From an uncultured Pelagibacteraceae bacterium (GTDB taxonomy: Bacteria > Pseudomonadota > Alphaproteobacteria > Pelagibacterales > Pelagibacteraceae): DNA of 64,000 bases. Of this stretch, positions 7,958 to 17,067 are shown one piece after another. A program made the translations under genes and the position numbers. Below the pieces are notes generated by a model. It ran no database searches. It saw only the letters and a program-made list of their open reading frames with translations, and was not told the origin of the DNA. Position 1 is the first letter of the stretch. Every line of letters begins with the position of its first letter. The stretch spans positions 1-64,000 of the forward strand of contig CACHEF010000002.1 of NCBI GenBank assembly GCA_902578775.1, in the 5' to 3' direction.

Positions 7958-9057
7958 TAGATTATTTCTTGTTTTGTTATCTTTATACCATAACCATCCA
8001 AACCTATAACTTTTTTTGGTGATTTGGTGATCAATGTCATATTTTTAATTTTCAAATCTTTAATTATTTGTGCACCAATACCATAATTTCTTATTAATTT
8101 GTCTTTTCCTTTTTTGTAAAAATTTTTATTTTTATAATCTTTAAGTGTTTGTGAAACAGACTTAAGATTAGAGTCTTTTATAAAAATAAGAACACAATTG
8201 TTAAATTTTTTAAAATATTTTAGAGTTTTATTAAATGAATTTGGCAATTGTTGATTTATTAAATAATTTTGAACCACATTCGATGATATCACTCTAACTC
8301 TAGGAGTAATACTTCTTTTTATATTGCCCTTTATCAAAGCAAAATGTTCTGATCCATCTAATAAATTTTCATAAATTCTAATTTTATATTTTTGATTTTT
8401 AACATCAATGTAGCTCTGTTTTTTTAATCGTATTAATTTTTCTTTTTTTAGTCTATAGGCAATTAAATCCTCAATTTTTCCAATCTTAAGTTTATGTCTG
8501 TAGGCAAAATTAAATAATTCTTGACCTTTTGCCATAGTTCCATCTTCATTCATTATTTCACATATTACAGCTGAATTATTCTTTTTTGCTAATTTAGATA
8601 TGTCTACAGATGCCTCGGTATGACCTGCTCTAACTAAAACACCTCCATCTTTTGCTATTATAGGAAATACGTGTCCGGGTGAAACAATTTCACTTTTTTT
8701 AACATTTTTTTTTGAGGCAATCTTAATAGTTCTTGCTCTATCTTTGGCAGAAATTCCAGTTGTAATTCCTTTCTTTGCTTCGATTGAAACTGCAAAGGCT
8801 GTTTTGTTTCTTGATTGATTATTTGCAGACATCAAGGATAAATTTAATCTTTTCGCCTGAACACTATCTAAGGCTAGACAAATTAATCCTCGTCCATATT
8901 TAGCCATAAAATTAATATTTTTAGAATTAGTACTTGATGTTGAAATAACTAAATCACCTTCATTTTCTCTTTGTTCATCATCAACTAAAATAAACATACC
9001 ACCTCTCTTAGCAACATTAATAATAGACTCTATTGAGGCAAAATTATTTTTTTTCAT
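7957..9057 (-). CDS. ribB: 3,4-dihydroxy-2-butanone 4-phosphate synthase with a degenerate cyclohydrolase-II-like tail (RibBX type)
   Basis: The N-terminal domain (about residues 8-203) makes dihydroxybutanone phosphate from ribulose 5-phosphate; DDEQRENEGDLV (26-37), SPGHVFPI and RAGHTEASVDISKL (143-156) give the active site. The C-terminal domain (about 210-366) is in the place of GTP cyclohydrolase II. However, the zinc-binding cysteine stretch is replaced by RVRVISSNVVQNYLINQQ (253-270), and the only cysteine in the domain is Cys288. It therefore should not have cyclohydrolase II activity. A similar RibB fusion with an inactive tail (RibX) has been described in proteobacteria. A separate ribA must exist elsewhere if the pathway is complete. 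It overlaps ribE by 14 bp. Confidence 0.93.
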   Translation of the reverse strand: MKKNNFASIESIINVAKRGGMFILVDDEQRENEGDLVISTSSTNSKNINFMAKYGRGLICLALDSVQAKRLNLSLMSANNQSRNKTAFAVSIEAKKGITTGISAKDRARTIKIASKKNVKKSEIVSPGHVFPIIAKDGGVLVRAGHTEASVDISKLAKKNNSAVICEIMNEDGTMAKGQELFNFAYRHKLKIGKIEDLIAYRLKKEKLIRLKKQSYIDVKNQKYKIRIYENLLDGSEHFALIKGNIKRSITPRVRVISSNVVQNYLINQQLPNSFNKTLKYFKKFNNCVLIFIKDSNLKSVSQTLKDYKNKNFYKKGKDKLIRNYGIGAQIIKDLKIKNMTLITKSPKKVIGLDGYGIKITKQEII

Positions 9058-9637
9058 TAAAATAATTTCTAACGTATTTAGACAAGATATCTATCTCAAT
9101 ATTTACCAAACTAGATTTAGCTAAAGTAGACAAATTTGTCACTTTAAAGGTATGTGGAATTACCCAAATTTGAAAACCATTTTTTGTCAATTTTGAAATT
9201 GTAAGTGAAATACCATTTACACAAATTGACGCTTTTTCAATTAAATGTTTTCTCTCCTTCTTTGGAATGACGAAATCAAAAAGAAATGATTTGTCAATCT
9301 TTTTTATATAGTTAACTTCCCCAGTACAATCAACATGTCCTTGGCATATATGACCTGAAATCTTATTTCCATATTTAAGAGGTAATTCTATGTTGATTTT
9401 ATCTTTAATTTTTAAGAATTTAAATTTAGAGCGAATAATGGTTTCATTTGAAAGATAAAATTCCATTATATTCGATTTATATGAGATTACAGTTAAACAA
9501 ACACCGTCACACGCTACTGAAAGACCTATATCTCTTTTGGTAATTTTTAGATTACTTTTTACAAAAACATTAACACCTTTTGGTCTTTTTATAATCTTTG
9601 TGATAATGCCTTGATTATATATTATTCCATTAAACAT
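9044..9637 (-). CDS. ribE: Riboflavin synthase alpha chain
   Basis: Dismutates two lumazine molecules into riboflavin. The 197-residue protein is built of two similar barrels: MFNGIIYNQGIITK followed by SVACDGVCLTVIS (about residues 40-52), then GHICQGHVDCTGEV (about 94-107) and ICVNGISLTISKL (about 137-149). The start MFNGII is the family N-terminus (usually MFTGII). It lies 1 bp after ribD and overlaps ribB, within the rib cluster. Confidence 0.95.
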   Translation of the reverse strand: MFNGIIYNQGIITKIIKRPKGVNVFVKSNLKITKRDIGLSVACDGVCLTVISYKSNIMEFYLSNETIIRSKFKFLKIKDKINIELPLKYGNKISGHICQGHVDCTGEVNYIKKIDKSFLFDFVIPKKERKHLIEKASICVNGISLTISKLTKNGFQIWVIPHTFKVTNLSTLAKSSLVNIEIDILSKYVRNYFNEKK

Positions 9638-9638
9638 A

Positions 9639-10745
9639 TTATTTTCTATATAATGTTATTGTATCTTTTTCTAAATTTAAATTTAGTTTAGTTTTTTTTT
9701 TATAATTTTTATTTAATACATTTAAACTATTAAATTTCAAATATTCTGAAGATTTAGAATGCTTTTTTGGACTTTTAAATAAATAAAAATTATTAAAAAT
9801 TTTATTTTTAAGCATATAATTTGTAAGTTCATCACCACCTTCAACAAGTAAATTTCTGCAACCAAAATTATAAAGTTTTTTTAAAATCATCTTAATATCG
9901 AATTTATTATTTCTATTTATTTTTGACTTAATTAATCTTATGCCTTTTCTTTTAAAGTTTAAAACTTTAGATTTACTTGCTTTATTATAAAATATTAAAG
10001 TATTATTTAGTTTTGCAGTACGAAAAATATAGCTTTTTATATTGCTATTTAAATTATTATCTAAAATAACTCGCTTTGGTGAAAATCTCTCAAAACCTTT
10101 AATTCGACAATTTAATTTTGGGTTATCCTTATTTAAAGTTTTATATGAAATCATTAAACAGTCATTTTTATATCTCAGTATATGTGAAAATTTATCTGAT
10201 TTATAATTAGTAATCTTTTTATTAATTTTACTATAGATTAAATTATTTTTAGAAATGGCAACTTTCCCTGTTACAAAAGGTAAATTTTTTTTTCTATTAA
10301 AAAAATATGGATTATAAAAATCTTTAATTTGATTTTTTAGCAATCCTTTCATTACATGGATATTATTTGCTTTAAAAATTTTAAAACTTTTATTATTTAC
10401 TCTTTTGTCAATATCAGGCACAGAATAGATAACTTTTGCAATTTTAGAATCTATTATTAATTTTGTGCAGGGAGGTGTTAAACCTTGGTGACAACAAGGT
10501 TCTAAAGTAACATAAATTTGTGACCCTTCTAAATTCTCAAAACAATTTTTAATTGCATTATATTCTGCGTGGGGTCTTCCATCATAAGATGTTACTCCAA
10601 TAGAAATTATTTGATCATTCTTTATGATAACGCATCCAACTGATGGGTTAGATCCAGTCAATCCATGACGAGATTTAGCCAAATCTAAGGCTAAATTCAT
10701 ATAAAATTTATCTTTATTTGAAAATTTATCTTTTTTTGTAGACAT
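9639..10745 (-). CDS. ribD: Bifunctional riboflavin deaminase-reductase RibD
   Basis: Performs the deamination and the ribose side-chain reduction after GTP cyclohydrolase. I chose the ATG at 10745 ([20 protein letters not shown], 368 residues). The frame opens 26 codons earlier, but that would place a long unconserved extension inside nrdR; this start still overlaps nrdR by 20 bp. The deaminase half has the zinc motif HAEYNAIKN and [11 protein letters not shown]. The reductase half (about residue 155 on) has [20 protein letters not shown] and [11 protein letters not shown]. The reductase half is very Lys/Asn-rich and weakly conserved, yet its landmarks are kept. Confidence 0.93.
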   Translation of the reverse strand: MSTKKDKFSNKDKFYMNLALDLAKSRHGLTGSNPSVGCVIIKNDQIISIGVTSYDGRPHAEYNAIKNCFENLEGSQIYVTLEPCCHQGLTPPCTKLIIDSKIAKVIYSVPDIDKRVNNKSFKIFKANNIHVMKGLLKNQIKDFYNPYFFNRKKNLPFVTGKVAISKNNLIYSKINKKITNYKSDKFSHILRYKNDCLMISYKTLNKDNPKLNCRIKGFERFSPKRVILDNNLNSNIKSYIFRTAKLNNTLIFYNKASKSKVLNFKRKGIRLIKSKINRNNKFDIKMILKKLYNFGCRNLLVEGGDELTNYMLKNKIFNNFYLFKSPKKHSKSSEYLKFNSLNVLNKNYKKKTKLNLNLEKDTITLYRK

Positions 10746-11184
10746 CAAGTTTGTCCACAAATTGTACAAAATCTTTTTCTTCTCTAAAATTTCTGTATAC
10801 TGATGCAAATCTAACATAAGCAACAGGATCTAGCTCTTTTAATCCTTCCATCACCATAGTTCCAATTGTATTTGTTGAAATTTCACTTTGCCCTAATTCC
10901 TCTAAAGCTCTAGAAATTTTACTTATAAATTTTTCTGCTGTCTCTGTATCTATAGGTCTTTTTTTAAGAGCTATATAAATTGATTTTGATAGTTTATCTC
11001 TATCAAAAGAAGATTTTCTACCGTTTTTTTTTACAACCATAATTTCTCTAAATTGAACTCTTTCAAAAGTTGTGAACCTTGCACCACAAACACATAATCT
11101 TCTACGTCTTATAGCAGTACCATCCTCAGTAGGTCTAGAATCAACCACGGAGGTCTCACCCTTTTTACAAATGGAACAAATCAT
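10726..11184 (-). CDS. nrdR: Transcriptional repressor NrdR (ribonucleotide reductase regulon)
   Basis: Nucleotide-sensing repressor of ribonucleotide reductase genes: an N-terminal zinc ribbon then an ATP-cone domain (about residues 48-138, with [16 protein letters not shown] and [10 protein letters not shown]). The 152-residue length is normal and [15 protein letters not shown] is intact. The second half of the zinc ribbon reads Cys31-Val-Cys33 instead of the usual Cys-x-x-Cys, a one-residue deletion that I confirmed from the bases. It lies 3 bp after glyA and overlaps ribD by 20 bp. The glyA-nrdR-ribD order is typical of alphaproteobacteria. Confidence 0.95.
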   Translation of the reverse strand: MICSICKKGETSVVDSRPTEDGTAIRRRRLCVCGARFTTFERVQFREIMVVKKNGRKSSFDRDKLSKSIYIALKKRPIDTETAEKFISKISRALEELGQSEISTNTIGTMVMEGLKELDPVAYVRFASVYRNFREEKDFVQFVDKLDVYKKR

Positions 11185-11187
11185 TAT

Positions 11188-12495
11188 TTATAGATTTTTA
11201 TAGATCGGAAATGATGATGTTAAACTAATTACTTCTTTTTTTACTTCATTTTCAATTTGTGAATTATCCGTCGGGTTTTCAGATAAACCTTTTAATGTTT
11301 TAGTAATTAGTTCACCAACAATTTTAAACTCATTTAATCCAAAACCCCTAGTGGTTGCGGCCTGGGTACCCAGTCTTATACCTGAAGTAATCATCGGCTT
11401 TTCTGTATCAAATGGAATTCCATTTTTATTACAAGTGATGTATGCTCTACATAAACTTTCAGCCGCTAAGTTTCCCTTAACATTGTATGGTCTTAGATCT
11501 ACTAACATTAAGTGAGTATCTGTACCATCAGAATAAATTTTAAACCCATTATTTTTTAATGTCTCAGCAAGCATCTTAGCATTAGCTAAAACTGTTCTTA
11601 TGTATTCCCTAAATTCAGGTTGCAAAGCTTCCAAAAAACCAGCTGCCTTGGCTGCAATTATGTGCATTAACGGTCCGCCTTGATAGCCTGGAAAAACAGC
11701 TGTGTTAAATTTTTTTGCAAGGTCTTCATGATTAGTTAAAATTATGCCACCTCTAGCACTTCTAAATACTTTGTGTGTTGTTGATGTAACAACGTGTGCA
11801 TGATCACAAGGATTAGGATAACCTTTACCAGCCACTAGTCCTGAAAAATGTGCCATGTCAACCATTAGGTATGCACCTACTTTATCTGCTATCTCTCTAA
11901 ATCTTTTAAAGTCTATTACCCGTGAATAAGCACTTCCACCTGCGATGATCAACTTTGGTTTATGTTCTAATGCTAACTTCTCAACGTTATCATAATCTAT
12001 TAATTCTGATTTTTTATCTACATCGTAACCTATTGCGTTGAACCATTTACCTGACATGGAAATCTTTAAACCATGAGTGATATGACCACCTGAATTTAAA
12101 CTCATTCCCATAAAAGTATCTCCAGGATTTAACAAAGCTAAAAACACAGCTCCATTGGCTTGAGCTCCTGAATGTGGTTGTGCATTAGCAAATTTACAAT
12201 TGAATAATTTCTTTAATCGTTCGATAGCTAAATTTTCAGCAACATCAACGTGGTCACATCCATTATAATATCTTTTTCCGGGATAACCTTCGGCATATTT
12301 ATTTGTTAAAACTGAACCTTGCGCCTCTAATACAGCTTGTGACACTATATTTTCAGATGCAATCAACTCGATATGTTGTTGTTGTCTTATAAGTTCATCT
12401 TTTATTGCTTTATAAAGATCAGGATCTTTTTTAGATAAACTGTCTTCAAAGAAACTTTTATAAGTATCGTTTAAATAATTTTTTTCACTTGACAT
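11188..12495 (-). CDS. glyA: Serine hydroxymethyltransferase
   Basis: PLP enzyme interconverting serine plus tetrahydrofolate with glycine plus methylene-tetrahydrofolate. The 435 residues carry all landmarks: [11 protein letters not shown] (42-52), the [10 protein letters not shown] segment (about 108), [13 protein letters not shown] (211-223) and [13 protein letters not shown] with the PLP lysine Lys242. Length is as usual. It sits 5 bp after rpiB and heads into nrdR. In this window it connects to the sarcosine oxidase operon, whose products are glycine and methylene-tetrahydrofolate. Confidence 0.98.
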   Translation of the reverse strand: MSSEKNYLNDTYKSFFEDSLSKKDPDLYKAIKDELIRQQQHIELIASENIVSQAVLEAQGSVLTNKYAEGYPGKRYYNGCDHVDVAENLAIERLKKLFNCKFANAQPHSGAQANGAVFLALLNPGDTFMGMSLNSGGHITHGLKISMSGKWFNAIGYDVDKKSELIDYDNVEKLALEHKPKLIIAGGSAYSRVIDFKRFREIADKVGAYLMVDMAHFSGLVAGKGYPNPCDHAHVVTSTTHKVFRSARGGIILTNHEDLAKKFNTAVFPGYQGGPLMHIIAAKAAGFLEALQPEFREYIRTVLANAKMLAETLKNNGFKIYSDGTDTHLMLVDLRPYNVKGNLAAESLCRAYITCNKNGIPFDTEKPMITSGIRLGTQAATTRGFGLNEFKIVGELITKTLKGLSENPTDNSQIENEVKKEVISLTSSFPIYKNL

Positions 12496-12500
12496 AAAAT

Positions 12501-12926
12501 TTATATTTTTTTTATTCTTTTAGAGTGTCTCCCACCTTCAAATTTTGTATTTAAAAATGCATTAATATAACTTAATGCATTTTTTTTTGTTAGCAACCTA
12601 GAACCTAATGTAATGATATTTGCGTCGTTATGCAATCGTGATAATTTAGTGGATTTTAAGTTAAAACATAAGGCTGCTCTTACATTTTTGTGTCTATTAG
12701 CCGCGATATTCATACCCATGCCAGATCCACAAATTAAAATACCTACATTATTTTTACTAGTTTTGACTTTTTTAGCCACTTTGTGGGCGTAATCAGGATA
12801 ATCAACTTTAGAATCATTTGTTGGACCTAAATCTTGAAAAGATAACTTCTTCTTAAGTAGATAAGATTTAATCACTTCTTTTAATTTAAAACCGGCATGG
12901 TCTGATGAAATAAATATTTTTTTCAA
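12501..12926 (-). CDS. rpiB: Ribose-5-phosphate isomerase B
   Basis: Isomerises ribose 5-phosphate and ribulose 5-phosphate, the latter being the RibB substrate. The 141-residue protein starts [16 protein letters not shown] and has [17 protein letters not shown] (about residues 61-77) with the catalytic cysteine, then [10 protein letters not shown]. The only start that gives this N-terminus is a TTG at 12926. Located just upstream of glyA, the conserved rpiB-glyA arrangement of alphaproteobacteria. Confidence 0.94.
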   Translation of the reverse strand: MKKIFISSDHAGFKLKEVIKSYLLKKKLSFQDLGPTNDSKVDYPDYAHKVAKKVKTSKNNVGILICGSGMGMNIAANRHKNVRAALCFNLKSTKLSRLHNDANIITLGSRLLTKKNALSYINAFLNTKFEGGRHSKRIKKI

Positions 12927-12927
12927 A

Positions 12928-13518
12928 TTAATTAAATTTATAGTCTAATACACATGCAACTAGATGAATCCTATTTTCCTCTCCACCGTTAAATGCATTA
13001 TGATATTTAGTATTGTTTGTTATCCATACAGATCCGTCTGCTGGCATATGTTTTGCGACATTATCAATAACCATTATTGATCCAGGATTAGTTATTATAG
13101 GAATATGTAATCTTGGTTCTGGATCTCTATGCCAACTTAAAGTTGATCTTGGTTCTTTTAATAAAACCCGTACTCTACCTAATTTGTATTTTGTAGACAA
13201 AACATCGAACACTTCTTTAAAATAAGTGTTTTTATAATCCTCAATAAATTCAGAGTAGGCTGCCTCATCTATCATTTGATCTCTAATCGCTTCTTTACCT
13301 GATGAATCTGGCTTAGTCCAATATACTCCTCTAGCTTTGTTACCCCTTATTGAGTCTGGGTCACCAGGTATTTGAGTCAATGAAATTGCTCCAAAGTTAG
13401 AAATTCCCTCTACACCAGTAAATCCTTTTATATTTAATATTTCTTTGTAAGCTTTCTGGAGTTGATCAATGTCAAATTTAACATCTTGTTTTTGGAAATC
13501 ATTAAAATTTAGCGTCAT
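12928..13518 (-). CDS. Aspartyl/asparaginyl beta-hydroxylase-like 2-oxoglutarate/Fe(II) oxygenase
   Basis: A 196-residue soluble protein whose second half has a cupin-type iron site: LSWHRDPEPRLHIPI supplies His130 and Asp132, and YHNAFNGGEENRIHLV supplies His173 and the probable 2-oxoglutarate-binding Arg183. The motif order HxD...H...R and the spacing match the Asp/Asn beta-hydroxylase group. The first 110 residues are not recognisable to me. The substrate is unknown; it could be a protein side chain or a small molecule. It ends one base before the rpiB start codon, so it may be co-transcribed with rpiB-glyA, and it is divergent from hemB (93 bp apart). Confidence 0.75.
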   Translation of the reverse strand: MTLNFNDFQKQDVKFDIDQLQKAYKEILNIKGFTGVEGISNFGAISLTQIPGDPDSIRGNKARGVYWTKPDSSGKEAIRDQMIDEAAYSEFIEDYKNTYFKEVFDVLSTKYKLGRVRVLLKEPRSTLSWHRDPEPRLHIPIITNPGSIMVIDNVAKHMPADGSVWITNNTKYHNAFNGGEENRIHLVACVLDYKFN

Positions 13519-13611
13519 TATGTTATTTTATAGTTATTGCAATTGTTTAATACTCTTTTTAAGTTATATTTGTATATTACATTTGTCGCATTTTAAAAGA
13601 AAATTAAAAAC

Positions 13612-14601
13612 ATGATTACAGGTAAATACCCAGGGCTAAGATTACGAAGAAACAGAAAGTTTTCCTGGACAAGACGATTAGTTCAAGAAAACTCTTTAAG
13701 CCCCAGTGACTTTATTTTACCTATATTCTTAATAGATGGAATTAATAAAAAAGAGCCTGTAAATACCATGCCAGGTGTTTACAGATACTCTATAAATAAG
13801 CTCCCTCAGATAATAGAAAAAGCTATAAAAATTGGTATACCAATGGTTGCTCTATTCCCAAAAACAAAAAATAATTTGAAAGATGCTGTGGGCTCAGAAT
13901 CACTCAATGAAAATAACTTAGTTTGTAAGGCAATAGTAGAAATTAAAAAAAGATATAAAAATCAAATTGGAATAATGTGTGATGTGGCTTTAGATCCCTA
14001 CACTTCACACGGTCATGATGGATTAATAAAATCAAAACAGATTATTAATGATGAGACGATAGAAGTTTTAATAAATCAGTCTTTACTTCAAGCTCAAATG
14101 GGTTGTGATGTGTTGGCTCCATCAGATATGATGGATGGGAGAATTGGAAAAATTAGAAAGTCATTAGATAAATCAGGTTTTCAAAATGTACAAATTTTAT
14201 CTTATGCAGCAAAATATGCTTCTAGCTTTTATGGACCTTTTAGAGATGCAGTTGGATCTAAGGGATCTTTAATAGGTGATAAAAAAACATATCAAATGGA
14301 TTTCAAAAATAGTAATGAAGCATTAAGAGAAATTGCTCTTGATATTAAAGAAGGAGCAGATATGGTAATGGTAAAACCAGGAATGCCTTACCTAGACATT
14401 ATTAAGTCAATTAAAGAAAACTTTAAAATACCAGTTTTTGCATATCAGGTTTCAGGAGAATATAGTTTAATTTCAAACGCCATTAAAAAAAAATTAATTA
14501 ATGATGATGCTATCTATGAAAGTCTAGTTGCTTTTAAAAGAGCTGGCTCAAATGCTATTGTATCTTATTATGCAGATAGACTTGATAAGATTTTAATTTA
14601 A
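13612..14601 (+). CDS. hemB: Delta-aminolevulinic acid dehydratase (porphobilinogen synthase)
   Basis: Joins two aminolevulinate molecules into porphobilinogen for heme. The 329 residues show the family layout: PGLRLRRNRKFSWTRRLV, FILPIFLIDG, CDVALDPYTSHGHDG (about residues 123-137), SDMMDGRIGKIR, the Schiff-base lysine regions SYAAKYASSFYGPFRDA and MVMVKPGMPYLDI, and VFAYQVSGEYS. In the metal loop Asp residues replace the cysteines of zinc-dependent enzymes, so a Mg-type enzyme is predicted. Its stop directly abuts that of convergent recO. Confidence 0.97.
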   Translation: MITGKYPGLRLRRNRKFSWTRRLVQENSLSPSDFILPIFLIDGINKKEPVNTMPGVYRYSINKLPQIIEKAIKIGIPMVALFPKTKNNLKDAVGSESLNENNLVCKAIVEIKKRYKNQIGIMCDVALDPYTSHGHDGLIKSKQIINDETIEVLINQSLLQAQMGCDVLAPSDMMDGRIGKIRKSLDKSGFQNVQILSYAAKYASSFYGPFRDAVGSKGSLIGDKKTYQMDFKNSNEALREIALDIKEGADMVMVKPGMPYLDIIKSIKENFKIPVFAYQVSGEYSLISNAIKKKLINDDAIYESLVAFKRAGSNAIVSYYADRLDKILI

Positions 14602-15282
14602 TTATTTTAAAGAATTTATGAATTGATCTCTACTTAATGGAAGACTAATGTTATTTGGTTTTAAAATTGTTTTATCCATAAAATCTCCTACAAGTTTTAG
14701 CCCATCTAATAGTTCATTAAGATTTTTCAAAGCATTATTTTTTTCAATCAAAAAATTTGGAACAATTTTTTTTTCAGTGGATGATTCAGCAATATAACAA
14801 GTTTTATTATTAATTATTTTTTTACTTACAATTGTATTTAAGTCTAAATTAAATCCTAAAATACTAAGTAGCTTCAATTCCCAAAAGATATATTTTTCTA
14901 ACCAATCTGGTTTTGCCAGAATTTGATAAAAATCAATTAATAATTGATATACTTTTTTGTTTGATTGAGACTCAGCGGTTAAAATTTTAATTAAATTCAT
15001 TGCTGATGATATACAATTAAGTTTTTTTGGATTATCAAAATAAGTTGGTGAAAAAGCATTTAAAATTTCAATCTTAAAATAACCTATTCTATTTTCAGAT
15101 TTTGAATTAAAATTTAAATAAACCTGATTCCCAATTTGAAGATAATTTTTGATTTTTTTAGATGTACCTCCAAAAATAATACCAACAACTTTTCCATGAT
15201 CTTGGGAAAATATTTCAGCAATTAGCGAATTTTCACTATATCTATTTTTGGATAATAAAAAACCTGAATCATCCCAATTCAT
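14602..15282 (-). CDS. recO: DNA repair protein RecO
   Basis: Recombination mediator that helps load RecA at gaps. I chose the ATG at 15282 (MNWDDSGFLLSKNRYSEN, 226 residues), which begins 2 bp after the rnc stop and fits the conserved N-terminus. An upstream ATG at 15306 would add eight residues inside rnc. The N-terminal OB-fold part includes SLIAEIFSQDHGKVVGIIFGG, followed by the helical region with KLLSILGFNLDLN. The four cysteines of some RecO zinc sites are not present. The rnc-recO neighbourhood supports the call. Confidence 0.88.
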   Translation of the reverse strand: MNWDDSGFLLSKNRYSENSLIAEIFSQDHGKVVGIIFGGTSKKIKNYLQIGNQVYLNFNSKSENRIGYFKIEILNAFSPTYFDNPKKLNCISSAMNLIKILTAESQSNKKVYQLLIDFYQILAKPDWLEKYIFWELKLLSILGFNLDLNTIVSKKIINNKTCYIAESSTEKKIVPNFLIEKNNALKNLNELLDGLKLVGDFMDKTILKPNNISLPLSRDQFINSLK

Positions 15283-15284
15283 AA

Positions 15285-15947
15285 TCAGATTTTTTCCCCT
15301 AAACAAAGAATAGCTGCTTTTTGTTCTGCATCTTTTTTTGATGAGCCTTCACCTATATAATATTTTGAATTAGGAAGTTTTACACTTACTTTAAAAATTG
15401 GCTTATGTCTTGGTCCAGTATTTGAAATTATTTTATATGTAGGCAATTTTTTGAATTTTTTTAATGAAAATTCTTGAAGTTTTGTTTTAGCATCTATTTG
15501 TGTGACTATACTTTTTTTGATATTTTCTTTCCAAAAAGAAAGTATAAAATTTTCAACCGCTACAAAACCTTTGTCTAAATAAATAGCTCCAATTAAGGCT
15601 TCACAGCAATCAGCAATTACTTTATCTTGAATCTTAATTTTTTTATTTTTCGGATCGGAAGTTAAAATATATTTTTCAAGATTTATATTTTTAGCAACTT
15701 GTAAGCATGTATTTTTATTTACTAAAGAAGCAAATTTTTTATCTAATATACCTTCTTTTTCATCAGGATAAATCTCTAAAAGTTTTTTAGCTATTATAAG
15801 TCCAAGAACTCTATCACCTAAAAATTCTATTTTTTCATAATTAAATCTCTTATCATAACTTTTGTGGGTCAATGACTTTATTAGAAGCTTCTTATCTTTA
15901 AATTTAAAATTTATTTTTTTTTCTAAGTGAAAATAATCTATCTTCAT
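15285..15947 (-). CDS. rnc: Ribonuclease III
   Basis: Double-stranded RNA endonuclease acting in rRNA and mRNA processing. The 220 residues hold the catalytic domain with signature EKIEFLGDRVLGLIIAKKL (about residues 38-56) and the second acidic site ADCCEALIGAIYLDKG (about 112-127). A double-stranded RNA-binding domain follows (about 152-218: DAKTKLQEF ... KKDAEQKAA). It shares one base with the end of lepB and is followed by recO. Confidence 0.96.
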   Translation of the reverse strand: MKIDYFHLEKKINFKFKDKKLLIKSLTHKSYDKRFNYEKIEFLGDRVLGLIIAKKLLEIYPDEKEGILDKKFASLVNKNTCLQVAKNINLEKYILTSDPKNKKIKIQDKVIADCCEALIGAIYLDKGFVAVENFILSFWKENIKKSIVTQIDAKTKLQEFSLKKFKKLPTYKIISNTGPRHKPIFKVSVKLPNSKYYIGEGSSKKDAEQKAAILCLGEKI

Positions 15948-16681
15948 TATCTTATTTTTTTAAAAAACCTTTTAACTCTTATTGACTTAGGCCATTTCCA
16001 AAATGCAAAAAAACTTCCAATGGATTTATCAGAAGAAAAAAATATAAATTGAGCTTTGCCTACAAGATTGTCTTTATGAACATATCCAACACTTGATAAA
16101 TATCTACTATCTTTGGAACAATCCCTATTATCACCTAAAAAAAAATAATGATCATCTGGAACTATAAATGGATCTGAATTGCTATAAGGAAAATTTTTAA
16201 GATATACTGTTAAATGTGATTTATTATTAGGAAGTTTTTCCTCAAAAGTAAAAACGTCAATAGTTTTATCTCCACAAAAAATTCGATCTGTTTTAGATAA
16301 CAGGGACTTTAGTATTTCAGCATTATTTATATAAATATTTGAATCTATAAATTGAATTTCATCACCAGGTAAACCTATTAATCTTTTTATGTAATCAGTT
16401 CTATTATCAACTGGAGTCTTAAAAACAACAACATCACCCCTTTTAGGTTCTGAAAATAATACTCTTTTATTTAATATAGGAGGACTGAATGGAAAAGAAT
16501 GTTTGCTGTATCCATAAGAGTATTTAGTTACAAAAAGCCTATCTCCTACCAAAAGAGTTGGCTCCATTGATGATGAAGGAATATAAAATGGCTGTAAAAA
16601 TAAAGATCTTATGATTACAGCTATTACAAGCGCATAAAAAAGAGTTTTAATGTTGTCTATTATTACTTTTTTAGAAATCAT
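15947..16681 (-). CDS. lepB: Signal peptidase I
   Basis: Inner-membrane protease that removes signal peptides from exported proteins. The 244 residues start with one membrane helix (about 10-28), then IPSSSMEPTLLVGDRLFV with catalytic Ser38. Next is KRGDVVVFKTP, then the second catalytic residue in DYIKRLIGLPGDE (Lys99), and the C-terminal box DDHYFFLGDNRDCSKDSRY. Overlaps acpS by 4 bp and rnc by 1 bp; lepB-rnc pairing is the common bacterial order. Confidence 0.97.
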   Translation of the reverse strand: MISKKVIIDNIKTLFYALVIAVIIRSLFLQPFYIPSSSMEPTLLVGDRLFVTKYSYGYSKHSFPFSPPILNKRVLFSEPKRGDVVVFKTPVDNRTDYIKRLIGLPGDEIQFIDSNIYINNAEILKSLLSKTDRIFCGDKTIDVFTFEEKLPNNKSHLTVYLKNFPYSNSDPFIVPDDHYFFLGDNRDCSKDSRYLSSVGYVHKDNLVGKAQFIFFSSDKSIGSFFAFWKWPKSIRVKRFFKKIR

Positions 16682-17067
16682 GAAATTTTTTGAATTATAG
16701 TAAATGCTACTGAATAATCTCTTTCATCTGAAATTGAAAGAAACAAATCAAATCTATTAATCTTTTTCTTTTTTTTAATGAATTGCTTTATTTTTGTATT
16801 AATCGAATAATAGGGTTTTCCTAGATTATCATTTCTGATTTCAATATCTCTAAAATTAAGTCTATATCTAAAACCAGTACCTAAAGCTTTTGCGAACGCC
16901 TCTTTAGCAGCAAATCTTTTTGAAAAAAAATTTGTTTTATTCGATATTTTTTTTGATGTGAAAATTTCTTTTTTACTAAAAGTTCGATTAATAAAATTTT
17001 TTTTTTTTAACAAAGACTTAATCCTGCTATTATCAATAATATCAACACCAATACCAATTGTTTTCAT
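16678..17067 (-). CDS. acpS: Holo-[acyl-carrier-protein] synthase
   Basis: Transfers 4'-phosphopantetheine from CoA to acyl carrier protein. The 129-residue protein has GIGVDIIDNSRI at the start (Mg-binding Asp9) and FFSKRFAAKEAFAKALGTGF (about residues 48-67), both family hallmarks, and ends with the short strand AFTII. Lies between pdxJ and lepB with 1- and 4-bp overlaps, the usual alphaproteobacterial pdxJ-acpS-lepB order. Confidence 0.94.
   Translation of the reverse strand: MKTIGIGVDIIDNSRIKSLLKKKNFINRTFSKKEIFTSKKISNKTNFFSKRFAAKEAFAKALGTGFRYRLNFRDIEIRNDNLGKPYYSINTKIKQFIKKKKKINRFDLFLSISDERDYSVAFTIIQKIS

Noticed and set aside
7957..8430. A functional GTP cyclohydrolase II domain in the ribB product
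   Set aside because: None of the zinc-binding cysteines is present; only the overall fold position remains.
9639..10823. Longer ribD starting 26 codons upstream
   Set aside because: The extra residues lie inside nrdR and resemble nothing in RibD; the ATG at 10745 gives the conserved N-terminus.
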